Source: Psychroserpens sp. Hel_I_66
GTDB taxonomy: Bacteria; Bacteroidota; Bacteroidia; Flavobacteriales; Flavobacteriaceae
Direction of reading: 5' to 3'
Assembly (NCBI RefSeq): GCF_000799465.1
Contig: NZ_JUGU01000001.1
Coordinates: forward strand, 806,001-870,000
DNA: 64,000 nt
This document shows, piece by piece, positions 63,140 through 64,000 of the stretch (position 1 is its first letter; the number at the start of each line of letters is the position of its first letter). A program made the translations under genes and the position numbers. The notes beneath the pieces were generated by a model. It was not told where the DNA came from and made no database searches. It worked only from the letters and a program-made list of their open reading frames with translations.

Positions 63140-63787
63140 ATGAATACAGACTTAGGGAATTATAGAAAATCATACGAAAAACAAGAACTTTTAGAATCCA
63201 ATGTAAGCGATAACCCTATAGAGCTATTTCAAAAATGGTTTCATGAAGTTGATGAGAATTATGACGTGGGTGAAACAAATGCCATGACCATTAGTACGAT
63301 TGGTTTAGACGGTTTCCCAAAGAGTAGAGTTGTGCTCTTGAAAAAATTTACTCATGAAGGTTTTATATTTTATACAAATTATGAAAGCGAGAAAGGAAGA
63401 GCAATTGCAAATAATCCAAATGTTTGTTTATCTTTTTTTTGGCCTGCAGCAGAACGCCAAATCATAATAAAAGGAGCAGTAGAAAAAATAGCAGAAAATC
63501 TAAGTGATGGTTATTTTGAATCCCGACCTAGAGGAAGTAAGTTGGGCGCTCTTGTATCTCATCAAAGTGATATTATTGAAAATCGAACTGTGTTAGAAAA
63601 CCGTCTCAAAGATCTAGAGCTTAAGTATGAAGGTAAAGATATACCAAGACCAGATTTTTGGGGAGGGTTTATTGTTAAGCCTATAGAAATTGAATTTTGG
63701 CAAGGTCGCCCTAATCGTCTTCACGATAGATTACGCTATCAATTAGATCAAGATTTCAATTGGATTTTAGATCGATTATCTCCATAA
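63140..63787 (+). CDS. pdxH: Pyridoxamine 5'-phosphate oxidase
   Basis: A 215-residue FMN enzyme that makes pyridoxal-5'-phosphate from PNP or PMP. The N-terminal LGNYRKSYEKQELLE, FMN-binding SRVVLLKKFTHEGFIFYTNYESEKG and FFWPAAERQIIIKGAVEKI, and the C-terminal signature IEFWQGRPNRLHDRLRY are all present. Length is that of the family. The last 213 bases of the window hold no gene that I can recognise. Confidence 0.95.
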   Translation: MNTDLGNYRKSYEKQELLESNVSDNPIELFQKWFHEVDENYDVGETNAMTISTIGLDGFPKSRVVLLKKFTHEGFIFYTNYESEKGRAIANNPNVCLSFFWPAAERQIIIKGAVEKIAENLSDGYFESRPRGSKLGALVSHQSDIIENRTVLENRLKDLELKYEGKDIPRPDFWGGFIVKPIEIEFWQGRPNRLHDRLRYQLDQDFNWILDRLSP

Positions 63788-64000
63788 CCCATTCAAAAAT
63801 TAAAAACTTCGACCATCTACATATTTTGTAAGATAATTCATAATAAAAAATACACATAAACGAAAAATTATACACTTAAGCATCCTTTTTTCTAAATAGT
63901 GTGTATATTGTCGTCATAATTAGTGATTACATAGATAACCCCAAGTTTGAGTAATCATTTTTATTAACAAAACAATAAAGACCCCAAATCTAAAATTGTT

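Noticed and set aside
63788..64000. Possible gene start at the right edge
   Set aside because: All frames are broken by stops and no clear start or promoter pair was seen; left as unassigned spacer.

Overview
The window looks like chromosomal DNA of a member of the Flavobacteriaceae (Bacteroidota). The DNA is AT-rich. Several promoters match the Bacteroidota TTG-N19/20-TAnnTTTG type. There are secreted proteins with type IX (Por) secretion sorting domains, the T9SS-associated gene porQ, a TonB-dependent receptor, many small outer-membrane barrels, and family proteins typical of this group (DUF6048, DUF6452, CCC-motif membrane protein, DUF2027-Smr). I see no rRNA, tRNA, CRISPR array, prophage or intact insertion sequence. 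The species cannot be fixed from the sequence alone.

Layout. 1-6.8 kb: a left-edge membrane protein fragment, a ZIP metal transporter, two methyltransferases (one of RlmL type), a TVP38 membrane protein, and rlmD with its DUF6452/DUF6048 neighbours and an embedded four-helix-bundle gene. 7-19 kb: rocD, small membrane proteins, a T9SS cargo protein, an Smr-domain protein, a cysteine desulfurase, lipoproteins, and an M23 peptidase / TonB-receptor / lipoprotein operon. 19.3-21.8 kb: coiled-coil protein, zapA, a probable 6S RNA and rny. 21.9-30.5 kb: a papain-like lipoprotein with a pentapeptide-repeat lipoprotein, a PAS histidine kinase, xerD, aroQ and four outer-membrane barrel genes. 30.6-33.3 kb: lpdA, a broken DUF1572/DinB gene and msrB.

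33.4-44.5 kb is the metabolic core: a GT4 glycogen synthase (GlgA/GlgM type), glgC, glgE, a maltokinase and glgB on one strand. This is the maltose-1-phosphate route to alpha-glucan. It is followed by a VOC protein and a GH31 alpha-glucosidase. No trehalose synthase is present in the window. 44.6-47.8 kb: M48 peptidase, MFS transporter and a lipoprotein with an internal duplication. 47.9-50.8 kb: an ECF sigma factor, a probable anti-sigma factor and two exported repeat proteins, all on the minus strand. 51-58.6 kb: lon, a broken LysM gene, porQ, cmk, a BON/LysM-type protein and rpsA. 58.9-63.8 kb: T9SS cargo, pyrR, pyrB, a small STAS-like protein, rnz, a frameshifted gene and pdxH.

Two observations stand out. 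First, the octamer TTCCGAAG occurs 37 times by eye, counting both orientations, against about one expected from base composition. It lies in all coding frames and in spacers, which suggests a DNA-level role. Second, three genes carry single simple lesions (two in-frame stops and one homopolymer frameshift) while their downstream reading frames remain intact. This points to very recent gene loss or to sequence errors.
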